Assembly (NCBI RefSeq): GCF_900496995.4
Contig: NC_044007.1
Coordinates: 124,001 to 188,000 of the forward strand
Reading direction: 5' to 3'
Origin: Aquila chrysaetos chrysaetos
Lineage: Eukaryota > Chordata > Aves > Accipitriformes > Accipitridae
Length of the DNA: 64,000 nt
The notes under the pieces are model-generated. The model was not told the origin of the DNA, made no database searches, and saw only the letters and a program-made list of their open reading frames with translations. Of this stretch, positions 24,501 to 36,700 are shown piece by piece. Position 1 is the first letter of the stretch. Each line of letters begins with the position of its first letter. The position numbers and the translations under genes are program-made.

Positions 24501-27500
24501 TCCATCATCTGGCAGCTCCTAGGCAAAGGACACTGCTGATCCACTTACCCAGACATAGAGTTGGTTCTCTGTTCAGGCTTGATTCCCTCTTCCAGTGAAT
24601 TCCTCTGTGAGCTGCTGTTCTCATTGACCTCAGAGGGCCTAAAGCAAAACAAGCACATCAGCTAACAGTACCACAGGCTGGCACACCCAAGAAAGGTTAG
24701 GAACAGATCCAAGCCCCAGAAAGCAACTGTGGTGGTTTAACCCCAGCCAGCAACTAAGCACCACGCAGCCGCTCACTCACTTCCCCCCTCACCCAGTGGG
24801 ATGGGGGAGAGAATTGGAAGGAAAAAGGTAAAACTCTGTCCTGGTTTTGGCTGGGATAGAGTTAATTGTCTTCCTAGTAGCTGGTATAGTGCTATGTTTT
24901 GGGTTCAGTATGAGAAGAATGTTGGTAACACACTGAAGTTTTCAGTTGTTGCTAAGTAGTGTTCATATTAAGTCAAGGATTTTTCAGCTTCTCATGCCCA
25001 GCCAGCAAGAAGGCTGGAGGGGCACAAGAAGTTGGGAGGGGACACAGCCAGGACAGCTGACCCAAACTGGCCAAAGGGGTATTCCACACCATGTGATGTC
25101 ATGCCTAGTATATAAACTGGGGGGAGTGGGGCTCGGAGGAATTGCCGCTCAGGAACTAACTGGGCATCAGTCACCGGGTGGTGGGCAACTGCATTGTGCA
25201 TCACTTGTATATTCCAATCCTTTTTTAAAAATAATAATAACAGTATTTATTATTATTATTATTGTCATTTTATTATTGTTATTATTATCATTATTAGTTT
25301 CTTCCTTTCTGTCCTATTAAACTGTTCTTATCTCAACCCATGAGTTTTACATATTTTTTCCTGATTCTCTCCCCCATCCCACTGTGGGGGGGGGCCCGGA
25401 GTGAGTGAGCGTCTACATGGTGCTTAGTTGCTGGCTGGGGTTAAACCATGACAAACTCATGGGTTGAAATAAGAAAGGAAAAAAATAATAATGATAATAA
25501 TAACAATAATAAAATGACAGTAATAATAAAAGAATTGGAATATACCAAAAGTGATGCTCACCATCGCTGACCAATGCCCAGTTAGTTCCCCGAGCAGCGA
25601 TACGCTTCCCCCAGCCAACTCCCCCCAGTTTATATACTGGGCATGATGTCACATGGTATGGAATATCCCTTTGGCCAGTTTGGGTCAGCTGTCCTGGCTG
25701 TGTCCCCTCCCAACTTCTTGTGCCCCTCCAGCCTTCTTGCTGGCTGGGCATGAGAAGCTGAAAAATCCTTGACTTAATATGAACACCACTTAGCAACAAC
25801 TGAAAACATCAGTGTGTTACCAACATTCTTCTCATACTAAATCCAAAACATAATGCTGTACCTGCTACTAGAAAGAAAATTAACTCTATTGTTGCCGAAA
25901 CCAGGACAGCAACAACTAGTTCCATTTGAAGACACAACCCTTAATGATTTTGCTCAACAGCACCTTCTCCATTGCTGCAAACATTTCCTTGTTGATTTCA
26001 TAAAAGTTCACACTCTCTAACATCAGAACTCATTTTCTTCATTTGGAGATCAACCATCCACTAACACACGCACACACTCTTCAAATGTAAGGCATCGTCT
26101 TTGCTGACAAGTTCTTGCACAGTTCTAGCCTGGCTCTTTCCAGCTACCATTACATGATGGGTAGTGTGGCTGCTTCCAGCTTTTTCCTTTGCTGATGTCA
26201 GATATGCATGAATGTTAACAAAGGATGACCCTCCTGGGCTGTAAGTGAATGCACATCTGGGCTAGGGACGAATCCTGAGTGATCTCAGAACAGTGATTCT
26301 CAATGTAGCCACTCTATGCACAACTGCTTGACACATTGAGGCTTTATGCTCATAACCAAACTACTGCAAAGATCAGCAAAGATCAGATCAGCTGAGCTGT
26401 AGTTACCATCTGCACTCTTAAGTTGTGCACATGCAGATACCACTCAGTTTAATCTGTAATGAGAGGAGGTCACGCAAGCCTGTTTTCCACAGGTTAAGAA
26501 CATGCACACAGTTACTGTGGCTCAGTTGGCAGTGAGAAAGTTTATCATGACTCTGAGCCCTTATTTTTATGGCTCAAGTTTATTTTGATGAAATTTCAGT
26601 TTCTATTCTAGCATGACAAAAAAAATATTTCAAGAAACACAAATTCAGTCTATTCCACTGCCTCGCCTTTGTTCAAGCATAAATAATAAGCAACTGAAAG
26701 TCATCTGATGGATCGATCCAGCCTTACTGTTGTCCTACATTTCAATATGAAAACAGAAGGGATAAGTAGGCTTTCACATGAAACCAAGAAGCTGGTTTGC
26801 ATTTGGCTGCTGTCCTTCCTTAGAGTTGCCCTGTCAGCACAGGAGGTGGAACGTCTCAGTGCATTCATTATGTGAGAAGTTCCTCAACAAAGACTGGACA
26901 GAAACAAGGGAGAGAAATGAGATTCAAAGTGACAGGATAAGTGTTTTCAGCCTCTGTAAGACTGACAATAGAAGTGTTTGTGAAGAGAAGAACGTCTGTA
27001 CCAAAGACTCAGAAGACAGAGTCAGGTAAGGACAGCTTCAGCTTTATTCTAGTGCAGCCTTATTTTTACCGGAAGTCTTATGAGAAGCCTTTTCTCATTT
27101 CCCAGTTCTATGCCCAAGAATTAGAAGAACAACATCAAGGCAACCTGGAGGACGAGTCCAGGAGAACCAGGAAACAAAAGCCTAAAAAAACCCCAAAACT
27201 AGATTCAGCATCAGGGCTTATCTTGAATTAGCTACCTCTAAAAATCAACATCTCTACATACCCAAGTACACAGCTGAAGCAGCTATTCTGAAAAGAAAGA
27301 GCTGGAAAAACCTGCCCATTTCTATGCTGAAGAAGAAATTCTGCCCAGCCCTCTTCCCTGAAAATTATTGATACTGGGACACTTCTGACACACGTAGGTG
27401 GTACTGAGCTACCAGTCTTGTCTTACCGAGTTGCTGGAGCCTGGATGCTCCTTCCATTTAGTCTCTCAATCTTGTACTCAACTCCTTCAATGATGACACT

Positions 27501-30170
27501 GGACTGCATGCTCATCTCAGGCACCTGTTTTACCATCTCATCCTCTTCTGTCTCTTCCTCCAACAGAAGGGTACGTTTCTGCTGCAGTTTTCGAGCTGCC
27601 AAAATAAGACAGGCTCATCTTACACCACAAAGCACTTGCTAAACCCCCACAAGGATGCAGCCTCTGGGCAGGTCCTTACGCTCATCATCCCTGCAAATTT
27701 GTGCTGTTTTAAGTTCCTCTCCATGGATGCCTTTGTTTCTCCTCCACTCCACTAATGCTTCAGATGTAACAAACTCTACACCATTCCCCCAGTCCCTCCT
27801 TCCTTATTCACTAAACTTCCACCCCTGGACACTCTGTAGAACAGATGTCTGACAGTTCATCATGCTGAGTGTACTCATCCTCCAACTGGAAGTTGTGTGC
27901 AGACTCGCAAACTCTTCTGCCCCATTCCCCAGAGCGGACAGCCCTAGGAATCTGCATACATGTTCGGAGTCTGATCTTCCCACTTGCCTCCTGGAGGGAC
28001 CAAAGCCTGAAGTGCTGGTGACAGGCCTCCACACATGGCAGTGGAGTGGGGGAACCATTAGGCAGGCAGACATACAGGTCACAAGGGTATCAGGGACAAA
28101 AGGGGCCAGAAAGCAGGCTGCTCTCTGCAGGCAGGTATTCTGCAGGTGACCAGTCACCAGTGGCGTTCCTCAGGGTTCAATTCTAGGGCCATTTCTGTTC
28201 AATATTTTTATCAGCAATCTGGGTGCAGGAGTTGAATGCACCATTAGCAAGTTTGCTGATGATACTAAGCTGGGAGGTGCTGTTGACTCTCTCAAGGGAC
28301 ATGAAGCCTTGCAGAGGGATTGGGCAATCATCAATGGCATGACATTTAACTACCACAAATGCCAGATTCTGCACCTGGGACAGAGTAATGCCAGGCACAA
28401 GTGTAATTTAGGAGATGAGTGGCTGGAGAGCAGCCCTGCAGAAAGGGATCTGGGGGTGCTGGTCGGCAGCAGGCTCAATAGGATTCAGCAGTGTGCCCTG
28501 GCACCAAGAGAGCAAACAGCATCCTGGGGGGCATCAAACACAGCATGAGCAGCAGTCACCTTGAATACTGTGTGCAGTTCTGGGCCCCACCATTTAGGAA
28601 GGGTGTGAAGGTACTTGAATGCATCCAGAGGAGGGCAACAAAGCTGGTGACAGGGCTGGAAGGCATGTCCTATGAAAAGTGGCTAAGAACTCTGGGTTTG
28701 CCTAGTTTGGAGAAAAGGGGGCTGAGGGAGGGCAACCTCATTGCTCTCTGCAGCTTCCTGAGCAGGGGGAGTAAAGAAGGAGGTGCTGATCTCTTCTCCC
28801 TGGGATCCAGGGACAGGACATGTGGGAATGGTTCAAAGTTGCATCAGGTGAGGTTCACACTTGACATTTGGAAGCATTTCTTTACTGAGAGAGTGGTCAA
28901 ACAGTGGCACAGGCTTCCTAGAGAGGTGGTGAATCCCTCATGTCTGTCAGTGTTTAAGAGGCATTTGGACAATGCCCTTAATAACACAGAATTATAGAAT
29001 GGGTCGGGTTGGAAGGGACCTTAAACATCATCTAGTTCCAACCCCCCTTGCCATGGGCAGGGACACCTTCCACTAGACCAGGTTGCTCAAAGCCCCATCC
29101 AACCTGGCCTTGAACACTTCCAGGGATGGGGCATCCACAACCTCTCTGGGCAACCCGGTCCAGCGCCTCCCCACCCTCACAGTGAAGAACTTCCTTACAT
29201 CTAATCTAAATCTGCCCTCTTTCAGTTTAAAGCCATTACCCCTTGTCCTATCACCACCTGCCCTTGTAAAAAGTCCCTCTCTGGCTTTCTTGTAGACCCC
29301 CTTTAAGTACTGGAAGGCTGCTCAAAGGTCTCCCCTGAGCCTTCTCTTCTCCATGCTGAACAACCCCAACTCTCTCAGCCTGTCTCCATAGGAGAGGTGC
29401 TCCAGCCCTTGGATCATCTTCGTGTCCCTCCTCTGGACTCACCTCAACAGGTCCATGTCCATCTTATGTTGGGGACCCCAGAGCTGGATGCAGTGCTCCA
29501 GGTGGGGTCTCACCAGAGCAGAGCAGAGGGGGAGAATTACCTCCCTTGACCTGATGGCCACGCTTCTTTTGATGCAGCCCAGGGTACGCTTGGCTTTCTG
29601 GGTTGCAAATGCACATTGCTGGGTCACATTGAGCTTCTTGTCAACCGACACCCCCAAGTCCTCTTCCTCAGGGCTGCTCTCAATCCACTCACTGCCCAGC
29701 CTGTATTTGTGCTTGGGATTGCCCTGACCCATGTGTAGGACCTTGCACTTGGCCTTGCTGAACTTCATGCTTTAACTTTTGGTCGGCCCTGAATTGCACA
29801 GGCAGTTGGACTAGGTGATTGTTGTAGGTCCCTTCCAACTGAAATATTCTATTCTATTCTGACCTGCCTACCATAACTGCAAAGTAATAATGCTGCTTGG
29901 CCTCTTTTATTAAATATTTTTAAAATTAAAACATGCAAACAGAACATTTGTGCAAGTAGGTTTGCCTATATGCTGAAATTTCTAATGCTGCAGTTTGCTA
30001 GCAGTGGGAGCTCAAAGCAGCAGAAACCTTTGTGTAAGTGCTGGAATTACAAAGATCCAGAGGATGTAACTTATCACTTTGAGATATTTGATTGGGATGT
30101 TTCATCCTGAGTGAGCTAAAACTTAATTTATTGTCTGGACAATCTTCACTATGGGATCTCTCTTTCCCAG

Positions 30171-30206
<36 letters not shown>

Positions 30207-33200
30207 CTAGTACCTGGAGATATCCTGGTTAGAGGTGATGTTCCTCTTCATCTACCCCACTTAAGAAATCTCAAAAAAAGCTGAAATGCAAGCCTGAAAC
30301 TTGTTATTACTCTACAGTTTCTCCTTCCATACTTTGTACCTTGATCTTTGCGTCTCCTACATCTCTCTCTTAGCCAATAGTTAGAGTCTGATGTACCCAG
30401 ATAACTTCTTATGTTGGACCTGTGATTCTTTTGGCCACATTGCATTGAAGAAACCCCAAATGACAAGTTGCAATTTCTTTTTCTTACCTTCCTTTCTATC
30501 TTTTATGAGCTTACTCTTGTCTTAAAATGTATTCATGTTCCTGAACTACTAAGTGAAAATGAGAAGGCTTCTAATGCTCTGGACAAATTCACAAACAGCC
30601 TCTGAAGAAGAGTATAGGAGATAAGGTGGGAAAGAGAAGACTGGCTATTTATAAAATGAAACAAACAAACAAACAAAAAAAACAACCCCAAAAACCCCCA
30701 CCACAAAACAAAAACCCCAAAACCCAACAATTTACAAAAGAAATTCTATGATAATCTTTGCAAGCAACAGAGTCACAGCTCCCAAACCCAGGAGTCCAAT
30801 TCCAGCTGTATTTTCTTATGGAACAGGACAGGATTTCAGTAGAAGCCCTTTTTTCCACTTAACATCATTCCTCATCACCTTTTAAACCAACTCTCAAGCA
30901 GGAGGAAATTACATCAAAAACTATAGCAGTAATTTTCCCTCCTGTTGCAAGCCCTGTGCAAAATCAGAGCGCATAGTGAGCAATAAAAGCTCTACTGTCA
31001 GATACTATGTAAGGATGCCATGGGCAACCCCATGTTGCTGCATATCAGCCTGGCCAGTTTACAAAGAAACATCATCATTTGTAGTAGCTTTTTAAAATTT
31101 TATTAAGTGTTTACCAACTAAAGGAAACCCTGACACCACAGCACTTCCAGCAGTCCACATAGTAACAGTAGAGCATCCACAAAACTCCTTAACATTCAAT
31201 TATTTCGAGCTGTTACCAGGCCTTATGAATAACCACCCATGGGCTTTTGGAAGTGCTGGATTTCTGCTGTGTGTGCTCTCTTATGCCTCCCATGGAGAAA
31301 GAATTCGCTCAACAGGCCGAATTTCCTTGCACAGATTCCAACATACCTTCCTCTTCTTTCATTTTCTTCAGATCATCCTCTCCTACCAAGGAGACACGCT
31401 TGGGAGGCTTATCCATCTGCTGTTGCTTCACCTCAATTTCGAAATACTTCTGCCTCTCGCGGAAGGATCTCTGCTCAGGGCTGTGCAGTCCACTGGGGCT
31501 GTGCGTGGCCACCTGCGAGAGCCACACCGGCACTGCCCACAAATCGACCGAGCCAAACCTCCCTCCCCACATCACCCCCAGTGCGTGCCCCACACCTGCC
31601 CACCCCAGCCAGATGCTCCTCACCCTTCTCCTCCTCCCCACCCCTCCCCTGTGTGCCCACACTGTGATCCTGTCTCCACATCCACAGCCCCAAAAGCCTG
31701 AATCCTCTGTGAGTCCCCATCCTACTTCTAGCTCCAGCCACCAGAACTCACCTCCAGGGTAGTTTTGGAATTCTCTGTGCTGGTCTGACCAGGCAATTCC
31801 TAAGAATACAGAGAAATGGGCATGTTCTAAAAAGAATGTTTTCTACCACCACTCCTGCCCTCCAGCCAAGTGTCACCAATGCCACATAAACAGCAGCAGT
31901 CCCGGACAAAAGCTGATGGACCGGTTCACAAAGCAGTCCCAGAATTAACACAAGACGATGCCACTTTAGGCTTAGCAATCATGAGTAATAAGGATTTACA
32001 TTAAATTGAGGGCAAAACAGAAACAGATGGTGACAACTTTTAAAAGGGCAGAAACTGAAAAACATGGGGAAATAGGTGAAGAACAGGAGCAGAGGGCTTA
32101 GCTTAAGATGGAGAAGGCTTGGACTTTCTTTAAATCAGACATAACTATTGAAAATTTACTTCTAAGAAGTAGAAACACCATCAGGAAAGGAAGAAATCTA
32201 TATTTACCAGAATAAATAACAGAATATTGGATTAGTAGAACTACAGGGGACAGAAAAAGAAACTGATCCACAAAATCCGTCTATGAACTAGCAATCAGTA
32301 AGGGTAAAGTGAGAACTGCCAAAAAGTTATTAAAAATATGAAAGTTTTTTAATTATACAAATGAAAAGGAACCACAAGAAGAGAGCAAATAGACTGTCTT
32401 CAACTTCAATTTATTCAAATGCACTCCAAAAACTAACAGAAAGTTTTAATTTTATAAAAGTAAGGAGAACAATAACAGAGAAGGGAAGAAGGGAAAAAAA
32501 AAAAAAGAAAAGAAAAAAAGCAGCTTCTATCTAAGAAGCAAATGTCCAGAAATAGAAATTATTGCTGCTAACATAGAAGAAAACCTAAGAGCTCAATACA
32601 CTCATCTGCAGGGACAAGATAATCACTGTTCAACAATTCTGAATGAAATGACTTGTGAAACTTCAAGTCTGACAAGCATGGATTTTTAATTGACTTGCTT
32701 AATTGGGTGGCAGTTCATGTCTAAAAAATAGCTAATATATTCTTAAAAGTCAAGAAGCAGGCAAAAATAATTTGAGCAGCAGAGCTATCAGTCTGTCCAA
32801 TTTCAACAGGACAAATATTCATGGATGAATATAATTAAAACAAAAATAAATAGAAAAGATTAAAATGGAACAGGTGCAAAGAAGATTAATCTAATATCGT
32901 CCTTTGACAATATAAATAATTTTTGAAACAAAGGAACTGCATAGATTTATCTGAGACTTCAAAGATCAGTTTTGTGACCAACCTTGCTTAACATTTTCAT
33001 TGCCAAATTTGACTCAGAAACCAGGAAGGTGTGAATAGAATTTCTGAACAGCAAAGACCAGAACACAGATTCACAGAAATGCAGTTGTCCGAGACCTCTG
33101 CAATTTATTTCATTCATCCCACTCCACTGAATGGGGACAAGCATTGTCAAAATTCAAAATAGTTTGGAATATCATCCTGGCATGACAGGTTGATTTGAGG

Positions 33201-33737
33201 AGGATGAAAAGAATTTAATTTAATAGCGCAGAATACAAGGTGATCTACTGCAGATCAGTAACTGTTTCTTAAACCACGATACATCGGTTAGAGACTACAA
33301 AGCTGGAGAAACCATCTGTGTACAAGATACAAGCTGACTCATGAACTTAGGTCATCTGGTGGGTTGCAGATGCCAGAGACAAGTTCCACTTCCTTTTTAT
33401 CCTGGACTTAGCTAACAACTTCCCTGGGTTTCTACTGACAGTCATCTAACTCTGAGTAGATCAGTCTATAAAGCTAAAATGGCCAAAAATCAACCCTACA
33501 CACGGTAAAGAACGACCTGTGACCCGTATTAATTTACCAAACCAGATCAATATGAGGCCAGATGAGCACTAATGCAGGACAAGGTAGATAGTGGGAGGAC
33601 AGGATTAGCTTAGATAACACAAAGTTGCTGTCACAAGTCACTGCAGAATAGCCATAGGTCCCAGTACAGCATGATTACGAAAAAGGTGAGTGTGATCTAT
33701 GGACATGTAAGGAAAGGTAATTGACAATTAAGATTCA

Positions 33738-33771
<34 letters not shown>

Positions 33772-36700
33772 AACAAACAAACAAACAAACAAACAATACC
33801 GCAGTAGAAAGAAATCTGTGAAACAGGATATCTCCTTTGCATCAAAGATGTGCTAGCAAGAATTCAGATAGGAACAGGTGAAAAGGAAAGCAGTAAGATA
33901 ATTAAGAGAACAGTGGGTCCTTCCAAACATGAGGTGTCCAAGGGGACAGTGTCTTCCTTCTTTAGTTTAGTAAATGAAGTGACAGTATGATTGTCTATAA
34001 ACAGACAGCTCCACGAGATCTCATGTAACTGGAGCACTGCCATGCATGGATACAAGCTCTTCAGTAAGGACAGGCAGGGAAGACAGCATGGGTGATGCCT
34101 CAACAGCACGCTGAACATAGGTCAGGACAATGCCTTTGCAGGGTAAGGGCTGGCCACACACTGGGCTGCTGGAGTGCAGCCAGCAGGTCCGGGGAAGCAA
34201 TCCTTCCTCTCTATTCAGCACTCACAAGAGCAGAGGGCCCAGTCTGGGGCTCCCCGGTACAAGAATGCCACTAACAAACTGCAGCATGTCAAGTGGAAGA
34301 CCATCAGAATGATTTAGGGGGCTGCAGGACATGACATTTGAAAAGAGGCTCAGAAGGCTGTGCTTGTTCAGCCTGGAAAAGAGAAGGCTCAGGAGAGTGG
34401 GATCTAATTCCTGTACTCAACTTCCTAGACGGGGGTTACAGAGCACAAGGTCAGACTTCTCAGAGGTGCACAGCAAAAGGATGAGAGGCAACAGACACAA
34501 ATTGCACTAAAAGAAATTCTCATAAAACATATAGGAGAAAAAACTCTTCACAGCAGAGATGGTCATACACTGGAAGAGACTGCCCAGAGTGACCTCAAAA
34601 TCTCCATTTTTGGAAATTCAGAACTCAAGTGGGCTGGGCCTGAACAACCTCATATAACTTCAAAGGTTGCCCTGTGTTGCATGGAGGACCAAGGCAGATG
34701 GCCTCCAGAGGCCTCATCTAGCCTGAATGGTTCCATGATTCAAATACATGGAGGGAAGAAGGAGTAGTTCCAATTAAGTTAAAGATCAAAATCTAATAAA
34801 AAGTTCCTCAGAACAGATTTAGCCTGGCCCTAGACTCTGGAAGTTCAGAGAGTTTCTTTATATCAGAACAGCACAGTTATACAACAGCATCCTAATGTCC
34901 AGGGAGAATAACAGTGACATGAAATTCAATGAGCTTTCAGGATTCGGTATGTTTATGGACAGGACTCCGCAGGGTGACCGTCCGCAACATGAACAGACTC
35001 CAACTTTCAAGGCGACCTCAACATGTCCCTCCTTCACAACAGCTTTCTTTGGAGGAAACAAGTCACTACCTCCTTCCTGTTCTCACACTTCCCTTGCTCA
35101 CCTACAGTGCTCAATCTTCTGTTTGTACCACTGTTTCTGTAGCATCCCTCCCAGCCAGCACTAGTTACCTGTGTCTCAAGCAGAGGGTGTGACAAGGGCA
35201 CTGCTGCAAAGGTCTTGTATGCTTGCTTGACATTGATGGGGATCTCGTCAGGAGAAGGTGGTGAAGGCGGCTTTTGCTACAGGGTCAAAAACAGAAGGTA
35301 AAGATAACCACAGATGTTATAAAAAACCAAACAGGGGAAACACAGCACAACTCTCAGCCTGCAAAGCCTGAAGAGTGGAATATGTAAGGGACAGCTCCTG
35401 CAGTCTTGGGCAGAGGCACGAGCAGCATATTGTATATGTGCTATATACAGCAGCACACGTATCACAGCCCCATTTTATTTCTTGGATGGTGGAGGAATGA
35501 TACTTCTGGTGATACAGATTCTCACTGACTTGACCAGAATTTTGTGACTGATCTCTTGGCCAAGGGGCCATACTGCTGTCACACTCCTTGAGGATTTCCA
35601 CCCAGTTCAACTAGCACATGCCTACTACCAGTGGGCTTTTGGGGCTGGAATAGGACAGCTATACAGTTGACTCTGACTCCTACTTAGGACTGAACAAGCC
35701 ACATTTAGTTTATTAGAAAATTAAAGATAAGCCCTGGCCTTATCAGGCATTTCTGACTAAAGGGGCCTTCTTCACGGGAAGGGATCTATTAGTCTCATTT
35801 GTTTTTTCCAGTGGCTATTGTACTTCTGTTTTTAAAGTGACCAGTGTGTTCTTCTACATACTTCAAGGCTAACGGTCACAGTCTCCTAATTCAAAGTGGC
35901 AACCCACTCAGGGATCTATAATCTGGAGAAGACCTGCCTTTGATCTCAAATTTTCCCTTCACAGAATGCCACTTACTCAGAAACATCTGATAAGGTCCAA
36001 GAGGACCCTCCTACTGCTTGTCACTTGTCTTTGCTGGTCTTTTCCTCGCCTATCTTCCCCGTGACCCCTCCTATCACATTCAAGGAGGAAGGAGAGTTGG
36101 GATGACCTGCTCAAAGCATCACAGAAATGAATGGGAGCAGGGTAGAAATGACACCACCACCTTCCTTCGTACCAGAAAGCAAATCCCCTTTAGCTGCTTC
36201 ATTCCTTCAATCCCTCTAGCTGCACTAACTCAGTTTCAGGTGTTTGTGGTTTTTCTTTGTCCTGGACTGAGGATAAATTTTGTTGTTTGATGATGTTTCC
36301 TTCTGCATAGGCTAAAGAACAGCACATCAGTATCAGAAGAGACTAAAATATGCGAATCTTGGCCAATTACATGGATTTTATATAGCTGTTTGTCTGCAAA
36401 TCAGGTCTCTAATTTGATATCATGTCATACAAACTTCAATAAAGAGAAGGGCTATATTGCAGGTATACAAGTCTTCTGTCATGACAAAGACCAAAATACC
36501 TGAATCTTTCCTTCCCATCAACATACAGCCCAGGAAATATGAATCTTTCAAAAACAATCATTTTGCAAATCATAAAACTTATTATCAGCAAGATGGTATT
36601 GGCTCTTGCTCCAAGATACAAGACATTGATAGACAAAGGTTCTGAAAGATTTAGGCCTCAACAGAATGCAACACCTCATAAATAAGGATCTAAAACCGTA

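Larger units (their letters stand above)
31513..35168 (-). other. SCRIB: SCRIB intron W14-W15
   Basis: It begins GC-rich (to about 31740, giving overlapping spurious frames in several phases), then is AT-rich with degenerate CR1 sequence. No exon seen. Confidence 0.75.

Noticed and set aside
24946..25799. Open frames of 124 and 128 codons sharing [18 protein letters not shown], and a copy at 61413
   Set aside because: They are the same LTR sequence read in each of the three solo LTR copies. They end in microsatellite-encoded Ile/Leu/Tyr runs and are not genes.
28309..29768. Frames resembling reverse transcriptase
   Set aside because: Remnants of CR1 LINEs with stops and shifts. Annotated as mobile elements, not host genes.
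31225..31762. Three overlapping plus-strand frames of 142-171 codons
   Set aside because: They are opposite SCRIB exon W15 and a GC-rich intron flank. Low stop density in GC-rich DNA explains open frames in several phases at once.
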